Below, in pieces: positions 12,040-22,376 of a stretch of DNA of 64,000 nt; the first letter of the stretch is position 1; each line of letters begins with the position of its first letter. Under the pieces are notes generated by a model. That model worked only from the letters and a program-made list of their open reading frames with translations, was not told where the DNA came from and ran no database searches. Made by a program: the position numbers and the translations under genes. The DNA comes from Hyperoplus lanceolatus (Eukaryota; Chordata; Actinopteri; Uranoscopiformes; Ammodytidae): NCBI GenBank assembly GCA_026929865.2, contig CM049402.1, positions 6,691,001 through 6,755,000 on the forward strand. Direction: 5' to 3'.

Positions 12040-13480
12040 CTGACATTAATACTTTGACCTAGAAGTTCCACATTTTGATGAGCTGCTGCTTTTTCTGGCC
12101 CAACCCAATGTAAAGCTCCCATTAAAGGACTGTACATATAGGACTAGCTATATGGGCAGAGATGAGCTGGATGTGAGCAGGTCTCCAGTGCACAATTACA
12201 ACAAGAGCACAGGGGCCTCTGACGCTATGGCACACGCTAGAAGGTGACCTGATTAACCTGAAAATTGACATTAACGCAGAGAGAGTCGGCTTTGGCATGC
12301 CAAATAATATAATCTAAGGGTTAATTAAGTATTTAACGCATGACATTGAATGTAGAAACCGTATAATATACTGTTCAGAGACAAACAGCTCATTGCAAAG
12401 AAATAAATAATAGAAAAATACTGACACGGTGGCATCACAATCGTTACATGAGATGGATAATCAAGGAGGCATCATATATCTAACTCCAGTTGTGCCTTGA
12501 AGGGCAAAAATATCTATTTAATAAATACATTTAAGCAGGTGTTCAAGTCATCCCCAAGCCATTGTTGGACAGATGAAGCTTTTCTTTTCTGTAAAATTTG
12601 GTGTGTGTGTGAGCAATATTTGAAAATGATAAAACTCTGGGGGCCTTTGTCTTGGCCCGGCCTGTCATGACGAATGACGTTGAAAATAGGGCATTGTCCC
12701 CTTACTATCATTTATTATGAGTGTTGGCCAGGTTTTGATGGAGGGAGCCAGGCAGTTGGGAGTGTAGATCATTCATCCTAGAATGAGAGGGCTGGCTGTG
12801 CCGTGTGGCGACCGGGCTTGTTCAACCAACAGGAGCGGAGCCCTTGTAGAAACTCGGTCTGAACACAATCTCGGACAAAAAGAGAAAAAATTATGAAACA
12901 TCTGCAGCTTTGACCAAAATCAGTGATATTCTTACCAATTAAATCAACGTTTGAATTCCCTAAGAAAATCTTGATGTGTCTGTGTCTGCCAGTGCAGTAT
13001 AATGTCACACCTCCACATAATAGATAACCCAAATGTGTATTACCACCACCACAAGCTGATGATTTTCTTTCAATAGATGCTTGTGTGCTGCTGTTAGCTT
13101 TGAATAGTGTGTGGATCCGTGAGCCACGGCGGCTTGGATATATAGTTAGGTACAGTGATGTGCCAAGGGGAAGGGGTTCGCTGACTGACTGAGTGAAATA
13201 GGGCTAGGTGCTCCGTCTCCCCCATGTCACTCCACGGCACATTCTGCTAATGTATCCAGCTGTCTATCGCTTAACCATATACTGTAGGTTGGAGCAATTG
13301 CCATCATACCCATCTTCAATCAGATCTTCAACAGCCTAAATGAAGGGACCAACAAAAATACAATCATATAAATACAAAGTCCCAGGGGACTATGGCAGGG
13401 TCTATGTACCATAACAGACTACAAAGCAAAACCCTCATCCATGATGAATGGCAACATCTCTCTGGCTGATAAACTGAACT
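12040..13480. other. Gene-free stretch
   Basis: AT-rich, without a frame carrying family motifs. Short palindromic or simple tracts only. I see no terminal repeats that pair. Confidence 0.45.
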
Positions 13481-14330
13481 CTATATGCGCCCTTCGACGC
13501 AAACAGCCAACATAGCCCTGACCACCGTGGTGTTGAAGTGTTTTGAAAGACAAATCAAAAAATTCATCACCTGTCACCCTGGACCCTTTACAATTTGACT
13601 ACCGCCCCAACAGATCTACGGATGACGCCATAGCCCACATACTCCACACTACCCTCTTAGATTGCGCAATAACATGTCATCCCCCATCACCCTCAACACT
13701 GGTGCCCCCCAGGGCTGCTTGATGAGCCCTCTGCTGTATTCCCTTTACACCTACGACTCAGTTGCCACCTGATCTCAAACGATGATGAGACTGCCTACCG
13801 CTCTGAGATCAAACATCTAGTAGGCTGGTGTGAGGAGAATAACCTCAAGCTGAATCTTCACAAGACCAAAGAGCATTATAGTGGACTTCAGCAGTGATCT
13901 TCCAACCTCTCAGCATAAACGGAGCCCTGTTGGAGAGGGTGGACAGCTTCAAATACCTCGGTGTTCACATTACACAGGACCTGTCATGGTCCTGTCACAC
14001 CAACACTGTTGTAAAGAAAGCCCGTCAGTGTCTTTAGCATCTCAGACGACTAAGAGACTTTAAACTCCCACTCTGTGTGCTCAGGAACTTCTACACCTGC
14101 ACCATAGAGAGCATCCTGAGCATCCATCACCACCTGGATGAAGAGGGCCACCAAGCAGGATCAGTTCTAGCTCTAAGGAGGGTGGTCCACTCAGCTGAAA
14201 GAACCATCAGGACCAGCCTCCCCAATCTCCAGGACATTCACATTAAATGATCCAGAAAATGAGCATAGAACCTGCTGAGAGAGCACAATCACAGGCAAGC
14301 CACAGAGAAGCTTCAGAAAGCTTTTTGGAT
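13480..14330 (+). pseudogene. L2/Rex1-like LINE reverse transcriptase remnant
   Basis: Translation across frames gives a decayed FDYRPNRSTDDAIAH block, then NTGAPQGC-type and SPLLYSLYTYD motifs (fingers/palm of a non-LTR reverse transcriptase). It continues with LVGWCEENNLKLNLHKTKE and a VDSFKYLGVHITQDLSW-type thumb segment. The palm F-A-D-D catalytic box expected between the LYTYD and LVGWCEE segments is missing or deleted, and frameshifts and stops occur throughout. The element is therefore dead. Strand and domain order are clear; the clade (L2 or Rex1) is by resemblance only. Confidence 0.7.
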
Positions 14331-14339
14331 CATATAACA

Positions 14340-15640
14340 AAACAAAGAACGGCTAATGATGGATCGACAGAGCGAGGCAGCCCGATTAACTGTAATTAGC
14401 ACAATCAAAAAAATGTTCACAGAAAATAGCTATAATTATTACAACTGTGTGAGTTATCTGCAAATTCAAGTGAAACTCTGGGAACATACTTGTGTGTTCT
14501 GAACTTCTCCCATTTTCTTAGCTGAAGAAATTTGATCATTCAATTGATTCACAAGAGTGCTGGGATTGATTATAAACAATAAACCATATAAATTATGGTG
14601 ATAATAATCACATTTATGTCTGTATTGACAATGCAAAAATGAATGTAAACTTGGGTAAACATTTCTCCTAATCCTGGGCTCACTTTTGAGGACTTTTAAA
14701 AGACTTTGAAAAGACTGAAGACTGACACCCTCTCACATCAAATGACTCAGACTGAGATTTTGCAAAGACAGTGTGTCTCATATTGCAAGACGACAACTAG
14801 ATTTATTTTGGGATTGATATTATTTCCATTCCTGCTACTAGGGATTAAAAGTGATTTCAGTCAAATGAAAAGTTATTTTTTAGCAGGTAAAATGGACTGG
14901 GTAGAATCTAATCTTAAGTAAATACAAACAACTATATTCCCTTATCACTAATAGGCTAAATGTAATGCCTGATCATGTTAAAAACTGCAAACGCAATTGT
15001 GATTATTTAATTAAAAAAACTGAATTCAATATTCCGAGCGGGGGACATCCTGTAGTTATTTGGCCGGGTTTATTTGCTGATCTCGTCCCCCAGTAACTCT
15101 TAACTCCTAACCCTAAATGTGACAGTAAGGTGTTAAGGTTGCACGGTTATGAGCCTGGTTCTTCATCCGAGTCTGCCGGGTAAAAGTGTCGGAAAAAAGT
15201 GCTTCACAGGCGGTCAAGTCGCGACTAATGCCGCTCCTCCTGCGTCGTGTTTGGTGCTTGACAGAGCGTACCCGTTGGTTGTTGACAATATTCACGTCAT
15301 TTTAACTTCCCTATTTGCATGAGCCAAACCTCAAGACTCACAATAATATCAAACCTGTATGATAACTTCAACGGGAATAAGACTGACTGAAATCGGGTAG
15401 GATGACCAATTTCCACCAAACGACTGAGATTACGGGCGCCCGCCACAACTCCAGCAAGACTGAGCCCAGCATTAGAGCCAAAGCGGATGCCACTCAAGAA
15501 AGTCAGAGACAGCTGGTCAAAACAGCTGCCAGGCATCTGAGAAGGTGCACACACTGAAAGCCTATTGTTAAAAAAGTTATTATTTTCTCCGATAAACTCA
15601 AAAATGTCAAAGTATGAGCAGATTCCAAATCTACGAGAGT
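14340..15640. other. Gene-free stretch upstream of the her relic
   Basis: No gene recognised. AT-rich, with a GC-richer block at 15130-15290 that has no coding signature I can defend. Confidence 0.4.
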
Positions 15641-15649
15641 GTACTGTAC

Positions 15650-15870
15650 CTCGGTCAAAGTTATTGATCTCAGTATCAGGCTGTAGTTCAAAGAGCTATG
15701 TGAGTCTCCCTTCAACACCCCCCCAGTCCTCCACCTTTTCCCCTGATTTAACTATTGTCCCCCAGGCAATACAGCGTTCAGCGTGTTGCATCCCTTATTG
15801 TGTAATTAAACTAATTGATTGGCTGATAAGTTGAGAAACTACAGCCAATACAAGACCATTACATATTTTA
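15650..15870 (+). pseudogene. Orphan promoter copy of a lost her paralogue
   Basis: This segment aligns colinearly with 18431-18665, the proximal promoter of the her gene. Shared phrases include CTCGGTCAAAG, GATCTCAG, CAGTCCTCCACCT, CAGCGTGT and the inverted CCAAT box GATTGGCTGA. The Notch-responsive CSL site TGTGGGAA at 18624-18631 is degraded here to GTTGAGAA. The sequence that follows (about 15900 onward) resembles the region beyond the her polyadenylation signal (about 20310 onward). The whole transcription unit is therefore missing. I infer a tandem her duplicate that was later deleted. Confidence 0.75.
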
Positions 15871-15934
15871 TAATTAAATCAAACATGATGAAACATTTCC
15901 AACAGTACACTTGTCATTGCGTGCTAAGCTATTA

Positions 15935-17490
15935 GTTCGGTAAAACCGTCAGGTTTCAGGAGTTTTCATTTAAAAGGTTCAATGTTAACCATTCCTTTTT
16001 AAATGAGGCCAAACATTGTAACTAAGACCCTGTTTCCACCTGGGATTAACCTCTGACTTTTTGAATCTGGTTACAAGTGGCCAGCTCTCAGTCCGTGTGC
16101 TCCCACTTGTATTTTCAAATGTGACTTTCTTGTCTACTTCTGTATCCGATTCCATTTACCCGCGCTGTATTTAAATCAACACGCACATCATTTCCGTTGC
16201 ATTGCTGTTTTTAACCGGGGTCTAAACAAGTAAACATACAGGGCTGTACAGTGCCACAGTTTTAATCGCATTTGCTATTAAAATGTATTACGTGCGAAGA
16301 TAATTACAAGTCTAGGTTGACGAGATAGGCTACTGTCTCATTTAGACAAGGAGGAGCGATGCACAACACTGCTTAGAGGGCTCTACATTAACACTCGCCA
16401 AATGCGGGAAATATCATAGATAGTATATCAAAGTAAAAACTCTTAGGCGAGTAAGGTATTACGCCTCTATGGCTGGTAAAGATGTGTTTGCTGGGCGGCT
16501 TTTCTAATGTCTGCTACACTCTTCTTGTCACCACCACAAAGCCTACACGGCTTTCTGTATGCAGTTAAGATACTGCATATGCAAACAGAATATTTCCTGT
16601 GCGCCTTCACATTAAACGCCTGTTACTAGCCAAACGCGATAAAAACAAACAGATAAAAACAGGAAGTTGTTGCCTTGCAGCTCTCCAGTCAATAGCAGCG
16701 ATTTCCGTGTTTTCAGATTTACGCAGTGAAACGAAAACAGAGGACAGAAAGCTTGTCATTTGCAATACTGGCGGATGCAACTAACGTTCATGAGGCTTCT
16801 ATAAAAGCTGCCTTTTCAACGTATTTCCGCTCAGGGCAGGGGCGGCAGTTGAGTAGAGGTCCCTAATGTGGATAAAAACCACATGGTGTTCCCACTACCA
16901 AATGAATGCGGACACAACAGTCACAACGGACATAAACCACCTCCGAATGTGTTTTTTGTGATTCGATCTCAATGCGTCTTGAGAGTGTTTTCACCTGTAG
17001 TTAGAGCTTTATTCATGTGATCCGATTACAAAAGTCAGATGTTAATGCCAAGTGGAAACGGGGTCTAATGTGATGTATAATACGGCACACTTCTATTGAT
17101 CCACCAGTGAAAGGACAGAGTGTGGGAAACCAGAGGAAATTCATTCACAGAGCCCACAGGGACAATAGTTCCAGACCTTTGCCCTGAAGGGACAGAGATT
17201 AAAAGGTTCTCTGGCTCCACGGATAGAAACCAACTAACAAGTTTTAAATTATGTAGTAAACCTTTATTTTGTCTTAAATCTCTTATCACTAATTTTACTT
17301 GTATTGAGATTTACTAAAGTCAGGTTTGAGCAAAGTCATGAAATACAAATATGTCAATTGATCTACCTGTGAAAAGGGATTGCTCTTAAGAAATGCAAGT
17401 TTATGGTATTTGGTTTGTTTGATTCCAATAATATCTGAGGCATTATAACATTTTGTTTATACAAACAAGACAGGGAATTGATTACGATTT
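15935..17490 (+). repeat. Her-locus 3' flank, duplicated copy X
   Basis: Sequences at 15935-16025 and 17069-17490 match 20330-20396 and 21316-21785 in order. In copy X the Harbinger-like element 16026-17065 interrupts it; in copy Y the TTAA element 20397-21311 does. A shared segment at 17110-17240 carries TGTGGGAA (CSL consensus, 17121-17128). Retention of that site in both copies is noteworthy but not proof of function. Confidence 0.8.
16026..17065. mobile_element. Harbinger-like MITE with TAA target duplication
   Basis: The left end GACCCTGTTTCCACCTGG and the reverse complement of the right end GACCCCGTTTCCACTTGG form an inverted repeat of roughly 37 bp that continues to CTGACTTTT. TAA flanks both sides (16023-16025 and 17066-17068). 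A 3-bp TWA target is characteristic of PIF/Harbinger. Paralogous copy Y (around 21355-21375) lacks the element. No transposase or Myb-like ORF is visible in the 1040-bp interior. Confidence 0.8.
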
Positions 17491-18410
17491 TGAAATGTTA
17501 TCTTGAATAGATGTAACGAAAAAGTAAAAAAGTAAAAACCCAATGTCCTAAAAGACAAAAAATATCCTAAAAAAAGGTGCATTTGGACATAGGCACATGC
17601 CTACATATTTTTCAATGGACTGAGTATGGGTAAACTCTAGAGATCAGAATTTAGCATGATTATCATTACCAATCCCATCAGCAGCATACTATTCTCCAAA
17701 GGGATTTGGCACACTTCAAGAAACAGCTCCATCAACCTTGTGCCCTCATTCATAGATCTAAAACTTTGATTTAGTTATTGCATAAGCACAATTAATAGTT
17801 TATCAAAAATAAATGTATGAAAATGATTGGATGTTGACTTCATAATTAGGAATGAAACTTAAATGTATGTTCAATTTCAAAACTCAAAGTTACTGAGAGC
17901 CATCCAATGACATTCTTTCCCTCCAGATGGTTGGTGATGTCAGGCTGTTTCAACACACGTCGAGCGTCAGTCACAAAGCTCTATTCAAATTCCTTTTGTT
18001 GTTCAAAGACCACAGCATACAGGGAGTCAGTGTGGGAACCTGAGACCAACTTTCTACTCACAGTGAATACAGCACACAAGTCAAAAGACATCTGGACTGA
18101 CGCTGAATATTGTTTTCACATTTTCAATGAAAGTTAAAAGTATGGCCATCAAGTCAATGTAATTCATCTGTATATTGGGAACATAAGACAAATTTCAAGT
18201 AATATTTCTGGAGTTCATTATCTTTTTTTAAATTTTAAGAAAAAAGTCAAATTACATTACATTCAATTTTTAAATACATTATTATTTACAGAATTATTTA
18301 GAATTTTTTAAAACCCTCATCACTTTCTTAACCAAGGTGCAGTCATAAGAGATGTTTTTTATACAATAAATTTGATCTTTAATGCAATTCATTTTCAGTC
18401 TCCCACGTGT
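17491..18410. other. Upstream region of the her gene
   Basis: AT-rich. Contains a perfect CSL/RBPJ consensus TGTGGGAA at 18031-18038, about 0.7 kb upstream of the her start codon. No coding sequence recognised. Confidence 0.45.
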
Positions 18411-18700
18411 GTGATGGGGTGAGGTTGTGCGCTCGGTCAAAGCCATGGATCTCAGCTTCAGGCAGCAGATCTGCTCCATCCTCAGTGTCACCACTTTCCC
18501 AGATTGACACATGGCCAGTCCTCCACCTGTTCTCCTGGGATCTAACCATTATCCGCCAGCAATAAGAGCATTCAGCGTGTGGCATCAACTATTGTGTCAC
18601 CAAACTCTCTGATTGGCTGAGACTGTGGGAAACCCCAGCCAAACCAAGAACCACACATTCATATGGAGATGTGGGACTACATAAAGGAGGGATGAAGCCA
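18411..18700 (+). promoter_or_regulatory. Proximal promoter of the her gene
   Basis: Elements in order: an E-box CACGTG at 18414-18419, an inverted CCAAT box (ATTGG, within 18611-18620), a perfect CSL/RBPJ site TGTGGGAA at 18624-18631 placed about 120 bp before the ATG, and a weak TATA-like ACATAAAG around 18679-18686. HES5/her4-class genes are direct Notch targets, and a CSL site beside a CCAAT box near the TATA region is the expected arrangement. The block is partly preserved as an orphan copy at 15650-15870, where the CSL site is lost. The transcription start is inferred to lie around 18700-18720. Confidence 0.65.
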
Positions 18701-18752
18701 GAAGAGATCAGATTCTCCCTACAAGAGACCCCTGCAGCACCGAGATTCAGAT

Positions 18753-19348
18753 ATGGCACCTACAATCACTGCAGCAATGACAAATTCTCAGGAGCATCTG
18801 ACTCTGACCCACAAGGTAAATACAAAATTCAGGAAGCCTTAATCCTTTATAAAACGTTGTCCTGTTTCAATAAGAACATTAGACTACTTGGAAAAAACAA
18901 CATTTTCTTTTTCTTTCTGCAGCTCAGAAAGCCTCTGGTGGAGAAGTTACGCAGAGAGCGAATCAACAGCAGCATTGAGCAGCTCAAGTCTCTCCTTGGT
19001 CCAGAGTTCCTCAAACAGCAGCCAGACTCCAAGTTGGAGAAAGCAGACATCCTGGAGAAGACAGTTTGTGTCCTGAGACGACTGCAGCTGCAGCAACACC
19101 AAGCTGTGGACTCAGCAGCTGTCCACCAGGGTTACTCCAGGTGTGTCCAGGAGGTCAAACACTTCATGTCCAAGGAGCAAGTGAAGACACAGTCCCATAA
19201 AGGCATGCTGAACCACTTCGACAAGCTGCAGTCTTCCTGTGATAAAGACCTGGGAGAGGTCGACTTCCCTCTTCTGAGCTCCACAGTCCAGACAGGCATC
19301 ACCAAAGACAAGAGTCTATTCAACAGCGCCCTCTGGAGGCCATGGTAG
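18753..19348 (+). CDS. Hairy/E(spl)-related bHLH-WRPW repressor, HES5/her4-like
   Basis: Two exons, 18753-18815 and 18923-19348, joined in phase 0 by a 107-bp GT-AG intron with a pyrimidine-rich acceptor. They give a 162-residue protein. Exon 1 encodes a 21-residue N-terminus ending THK. Exon 2 opens with LRKPLVEKLRRERINSSIEQ, the HES basic region with its diagnostic proline (KPxxEKxRRxRIN) and helix 1. Helix 2 contains KLEKADILEKTV. An Orange-like segment (GYSRCVQEVKHFM) follows, and the protein ends exactly in WRPW, the Groucho/TLE-recruiting tetrapeptide. HES5-class proteins are nuclear Notch effectors that repress proneural genes or act in somitogenesis. The start was chosen because the longer upstream frame lacks the family N-terminus and the splice site fits. 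The exact orthologue (her2, her4, her15 or hes5) is not resolved. Confidence 0.92.
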
Positions 19349-20320
19349 ACACCAACAGACTGGAGTTACTAAAAGCCAAATTGAGTTGACCAAATTGGTT
19401 AAAGATGACTGTTAATAATGATAACTGAATTATTTGAAATTGACCTGTTCTTTATGAAAAGAAGGCTTTTTTTTGCTTGATGAAAGATGAGATTTCCTAT
19501 GGAAATGATAGCAACAATATATTGTATATTAGAAAGATAACACTTATTATTATGACTAACTGTACAGAATGTATTGTTAGTGTATGGTAACATTTGTTAT
19601 CTCTTAATTGTAATCAACGATTATGAACTCAAAATTATCCTTTATAAGGACTTGTATGTGATTGTTTAACATAGATCTGTTGTAATCATTTTATTTTATT
19701 TTCCTCAAAGGTTTATTTAATGTTACCATATCACAATTTTCCTGTGATAAGTTTATGCTTCATTGTGCAACATGTATTTTTAAAATATAGTGCAATGCTG
19801 ATCTTTAATAATTCTCAATTATTCAAGATCATTTTGATCAAATATGTTACTTTTCCGATTTTGGGACATTTTGTCATAATAGACTTTACTTCAGTTTATT
19901 TGAATATTTAAACATGATCTGTTTAAGGTCAATATGTTTTTTATTTACTGTAAAATGTTCGTTAATGTCTCACTGTCACAGTTTTCCAGTGACAATGTAT
20001 TTCATAAATTTTGATAATTAACTGACTTAAAATTGATGTGACCTGTTGTAGGGTCAATAATAACCATTTTTGCTTTTGTTAATTTATGGCAAATATTTTG
20101 ATCCAGTTGGGGAACAATCTCAAAGGATAGTGAGTACTGTGTCCTCATATATTAGTAAGTCCTTGTCTTTTATAAAGACAGCTGCTCCTTTACTCTCTCC
20201 AAGTACGGTGTGTCTTATTGGAATATGCAAGTTATTGTTGTGATGTGTCATCACCTTTGGGAGGAGTGTTCTACTTTGTGACTGATTGTTCCTTGTTCAA
20301 TAAATAACACTGCCAGTGGC
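19349..20320 (+). other. her 3' UTR and polyadenylation region
   Basis: AT-rich sequence directly after the TAG stop, with no competing ORF. A canonical AATAAA lies at 20299-20304. Similarity to the paralogous flank (copy X) resumes only just beyond it, which supports this point as the approximate end of the transcription unit. Confidence 0.5.
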
Positions 20321-20396
20321 AAATTTGGTCTTCTATTGCTTAACTTTTATTTCGGTAGAACTGTCAGTTTGAGGTGTTTTAATTTAAATGGTTTAA

Positions 20397-21311
20397 AGCA
20401 GCAACGAGTAACATTTAAATATCTTTTAAACAGCCTCATGTTTCCTCTCATAATCATAAATTACCTTTAACAGCAAACGAGACCATCTGTGCAAAGAAAG
20501 ACTTTTTTATATAGTTTTTATTACTGCATTTGATCTGGTCGTACACCCAGGTCCGATTTTCGGTTCACGCATGCATGCTCTATGGTCACATATCCGTATT
20601 GGTCGCAGATTTTCAGTGGGGCGAGGAACGCGATTTGAGAAGCCTATGCAGGTGAGGGAAGGGAGCGGGGAGCCTTGTTTGAGACAGTTGTTTGTTCATA
20701 ATGACTGGGATAACGGGGGCTGAACCATCAAAGAAAAAAAGAAAATGCAATGAAGAAAAGCTAAAAGGGAGAGGATAGGCGGGCGGGGGAGGGCGTTGCT
20801 AGCAACGTTGGCCACAATTTCACGCAGCGAACCTAGACTGCAGTGTTTACTCCTAAATGAATGAGCGGTAGCCTACTAAAACAAAGTTTACTTTGCCTCA
20901 CCAGCATCATCAGATGACCATTATTCATCTGAAATAGTCATTATTTACAACATAAACACATTAATTACCGTGATCCATACTAACTAACTGCCATCTCTTG
21001 TCTTTATTCGCTTGGTGTGTGAGGACACGGACTCGTTCAGCTTCCGTGAGAGGTGACAATGCATCAACTCATTGCAATCAGGTGTGTTTAGCACTTACTG
21101 CCATTAGTTGATGCTGTGTCACCCATAGACTCACAGAGCCAAAAAGAGTCCGGTGCCCACACTTTCAACACGCACCATATTACTTCCTGATTATTTGAAT
21201 CTTGCACTCCCTGCACGAGCTAGAAAACAGCTTCACGACAGCTGGCGTCGTTAAAATACTACCGCTTTTGTTCAAAGGTGTCGCCAACGTGCCGACTTAC
21301 TCGTAGTGGCT
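20397..21311. mobile_element. TTAA-flanked DNA transposon, copy 2 (inverted)
   Basis: Same family as 2592-3884 but in reverse orientation. The termini are AGCAGCAACGAGTAAC on the left and AGCCACTACGAGTAAG (reverse complement) on the right, with TTAA at 20393-20396 and 21312-21315. The paralogous site near 15974-15985 reads GGTTCAATGTTAACC, the empty site with one substitution in the TTAA. The element is 915 bp and has no complete transposase. Confidence 0.85.
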
Positions 21312-21315
21312 TTAA

Positions 21316-21785
21316 TGTTAACCATTCCTTTTTTAACAAGGCAATACATTGTGTCTGAAGTGATGCATAATAAGGCACACTTATATTGTTCCTCCAGTGA
21401 AAGCAGTGAAAGGACAGAGTGTGGGAAACCAGAGGAAACTCACTCACAGAGCCCAGAGGAACAATAGTTCCAGACCTTTGCCCTGAAGGGACAGAGATTA
21501 AAAGGGACTCTGGCTCCACATATAGAAACCCCCCAACAAGCTTTAAATTATCTAGTCAACCTTTTCTTTGACCTAAATTCCTCATCACTAGTTTCACGCG
21601 TATAGAGATATACTCAAGGCAGGGTTGAGCAAAGTCATGAAATAAGAATGTTTCAATTAATTAACTGTGAAAAGGGATTGCTCTTAAGAAATTAAGTGTA
21701 TGACATTTGTTTGTGTTTTATTCCAATAACATCTGAGGCTTTATGACATTTTGTTGACACAAACAAGACAGGGAATTGAGGAAAA
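21316..21785 (+). repeat. Her-locus 3' flank, duplicated copy Y
   Basis: Matches 17069-17490 closely. It includes the conserved CSL consensus TGTGGGAA at 21420-21427 and a GACCTTTGCCCTGAAGGGAC phrase identical in both copies. No ORF is convincingly coding. Confidence 0.75.
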
Positions 21786-22376
21786 TGCTAAGTAATGTCA
21801 TTGTTCGGTTGAAAGAGTATGTCTAAGAACAAGAATCAAATATTGATTGTAGTGTGTATCGGTTATATTTAAGGCTGTCAAAATTAATGCGTTTTTCCCA
21901 CAACTGTATCCATTGTCGATGGAGAAACGATTGAACCGGATCCTTTCGATTGTAATATTTGGTGTTTTGGGTGGAAGCCTTTATAGTGTAAGCACAAAGA
22001 TTGGAAAAAAAACACAGCCTCCCTGTTATAATGTCTGGTTAATGCAATACGATTAATATTGCGTGGTTCTGATGATAAAATTGAGAAATTGTGGCGTGCA
22101 TTCATAGTCTACTCTGAACCCAGGCTTTAAGTCTCCTTTCATGCAACTTTTGGGCTTATAGACATTGTCATTTTCTAACCGCCCAATCAATTTTATCAAT
22201 TTTGTAATTACTATTATTTTTTTAGACTTTCATTATTTCTTTTTCTTCTTTTTTCCCAATTTATACAATATACTGATCTGCAACACATATTTTCCTGAAA
22301 CCAAATAAACACTTTTTTTTTATAAAGTATGGCATCTGAGATGACAAGAGGCAAACATGAGTAAGAGTTCTTCTCT

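Noticed and set aside
17120-17317. Plus-strand 65-residue frame in a duplicated segment
   Set aside because: The sister copy at 21420 onward does not keep the frame open in the same register, and no domain is present. More likely regulatory or neutral DNA.
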